A DNA stretch of 7,474 bases from Candidatus Krumholzibacteriia bacterium. GTDB taxonomy: Bacteria; Krumholzibacteriota; Krumholzibacteriia; LZORAL124-64-63. Made by a program: the position numbers and the translations under genes. A model generated the notes under the pieces. The model did not search any database and was not told the origin of the DNA. It saw only the letters and a list, made by a program, of their open reading frames with translations. This document shows positions 6,755 to 7,474 of this stretch, piece after piece (position 1 is the first letter of the stretch; every line of letters begins with the position of its first letter). The stretch lies in NCBI GenBank assembly GCA_030643455.1, contig DAOWLV010000147.1, positions 1 through 7,474 on the forward strand. The letters are read 5' to 3'.

Positions 6755-7460
6755 ATCGCCAGCGCAGCAGCAGGGTCTTCGGATCCAGTTCAATCTGGAC
6801 CTGGGCCGGCTCGGTGCTGCCGTGCTCCTTGAGGATCTTGACCTTGACGTGATCGCTATCCGACTCGAGGTTGACGATCACGCCGATCTCGTCATCGAAC
6901 CGTGCCACCGAGTTGGGAACTCCGCGGGCATCGGATTCCTGGCCCTCGCGGTGGATATTGCTGCTGGTCCAGATTTCGGCCCCCCACTCGGCGGCCATTT
7001 TCTTCACGCCCTGGATCTCCCATTCCTCGGTATTTTCGAAGCGCGGGGTCCCGTCCAGGATGACCATGTCGGGCACAAAACCGGCGGCATCCTTGAGGAA
7101 GGCCACCGACTGCTCGAGTTTCTCGAGGGAAAAGGAATCGCGGTTGTAGACGTGGATGTAACGGTTGCGTTCCATGCGCAGCTGCTTCTGGGGAATCTGG
7201 TCCAGGTCCAGGGAGGCGGCCATGGCGTGGAATATCTGGTCGAAGAAGTTGTTGATGTGTTCGACGCTTTCCTTGGTCGAGATGTAGAGCACCTTCTTGC
7301 CCTGCAGAAGCTGATCGACGGCCAGGCCGATCAGGAATCCTGTCTTGCCGACACCGTGCCTGGACAGGACCACGCCCAGCTTCCCCTCACCCAGACCGCC
7401 GCCGATGGCCCGCTCGAAGATGCGGACGGGGCTGCGTTCCATCATGCTTTTTTCAACCAT
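6753..7460 (-). CDS. Uncharacterised RecA/DnaB/KaiC-fold P-loop ATPase
   Basis: I do not recognise a named gene. The 235 residues form a compact single-domain ATPase of the RecA/DnaB/KaiC type: GGGLGEGKLGVVL leads into a P-loop S33-RHGVGK39-T40, in which the first Gly of GxxxxGKT is Ser, as DnaB helicases have Ala there. Walker B is M132-VILD136, followed by a sensor-like strand I163-WTSS and H170-RE, and near the end a VKILKEHG stretch that resembles the K-x-R/H-x-G element of DnaB/RadA/KaiC proteins. There is no DNA-binding or signal domain and no membrane segment. The ATG at 7460 has GAGGA five bases upstream; a GTG at 7472 is also in frame at the edge. It ends eight bases before yggS. Role may be regulatory or structural in the division cluster, but this is only context. 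A similar short ATPase is, from memory, common in deltaproteobacteria. Confidence 0.85.
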   Translation of the reverse strand: MVEKSMMERSPVRIFERAIGGGLGEGKLGVVLSRHGVGKTGFLIGLAVDQLLQGKKVLYISTKESVEHINNFFDQIFHAMAASLDLDQIPQKQLRMERNRYIHVYNRDSFSLEKLEQSVAFLKDAAGFVPDMVILDGTPRFENTEEWEIQGVKKMAAEWGAEIWTSSNIHREGQESDARGVPNSVARFDDEIGVIVNLESDSDHVKVKILKEHGSTEPAQVQIELDPKTLLLRWR

Positions 7461-7474
7461 CGTCTTCCTCACTC

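Noticed and set aside
7461..7474. Stop codon of an upstream gene (TGA at 7469-7471) and GTG start of the ATPase at 7472
   Set aside because: Too little sequence remains to support an upstream gene; the ATG at 7460 with its Shine-Dalgarno is the better start.

Overview
This is a GC-rich bacterial window with seven protein genes, all on the minus strand and tightly packed, so it reads from high to low coordinates. In transcription order they are: an uncharacterised RecA/DnaB-fold ATPase, a YggS-type PLP protein, a single-repeat YggT membrane protein, a DivIVA-domain coiled-coil protein with a long acidic tail, a trimeric-type purine nucleoside phosphorylase (PNP), a long type-2 isoleucyl-tRNA synthetase, and a DksA/TraR-type zinc-finger protein cut by the left edge. 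I saw no tRNA, rRNA, mobile element or CRISPR array.

Layout: 7460-4606 holds ATPase-yggS-yggT-divIVA, closed by a clear intrinsic terminator at 4502-4529. A weak promoter candidate at 4445-4473 and a strong Shine-Dalgarno then start the second unit, PNP-ileS-dksA (4429 to the left edge). The only non-coding stretch above 100 bases is 4430-4605, which holds two stem-loops, the terminator and the candidate promoter. Several start codons are decided by Shine-Dalgarno position, including a TTG for PNP.

The order yggS(ylmE)-yggT(ylmG)-divIVA-ileS-dksA-like(ylyA) matches the conserved division cluster of Gram-positive bacteria (in Bacillus subtilis ylmE-sepF-ylmG-ylmH-divIVA-ileS-ylyA-lspA). Here sepF and ylmH are absent, a PNP gene sits between divIVA and ileS, and an ATPase gene heads the cluster. 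lspA is the expected next gene beyond the left edge (inference).

The organism is not identifiable from this window alone. High GC, a type-2 IleRS, DivIVA and a DksA-like protein would suit a deltaproteobacterium-like or FCB-related Gram-negative lineage, but this is a weak inference.

Most notable points: the IleRS active site carries the swapped signature G-V-H-H instead of H-x-G-H, a change linked in the literature to extreme mupirocin resistance in type-2 IleRS; the PNP has Asp where the classical 6-oxopurine enzymes have the base-specifying Asn; and the ATPase at the head of the cluster has no function I can name.
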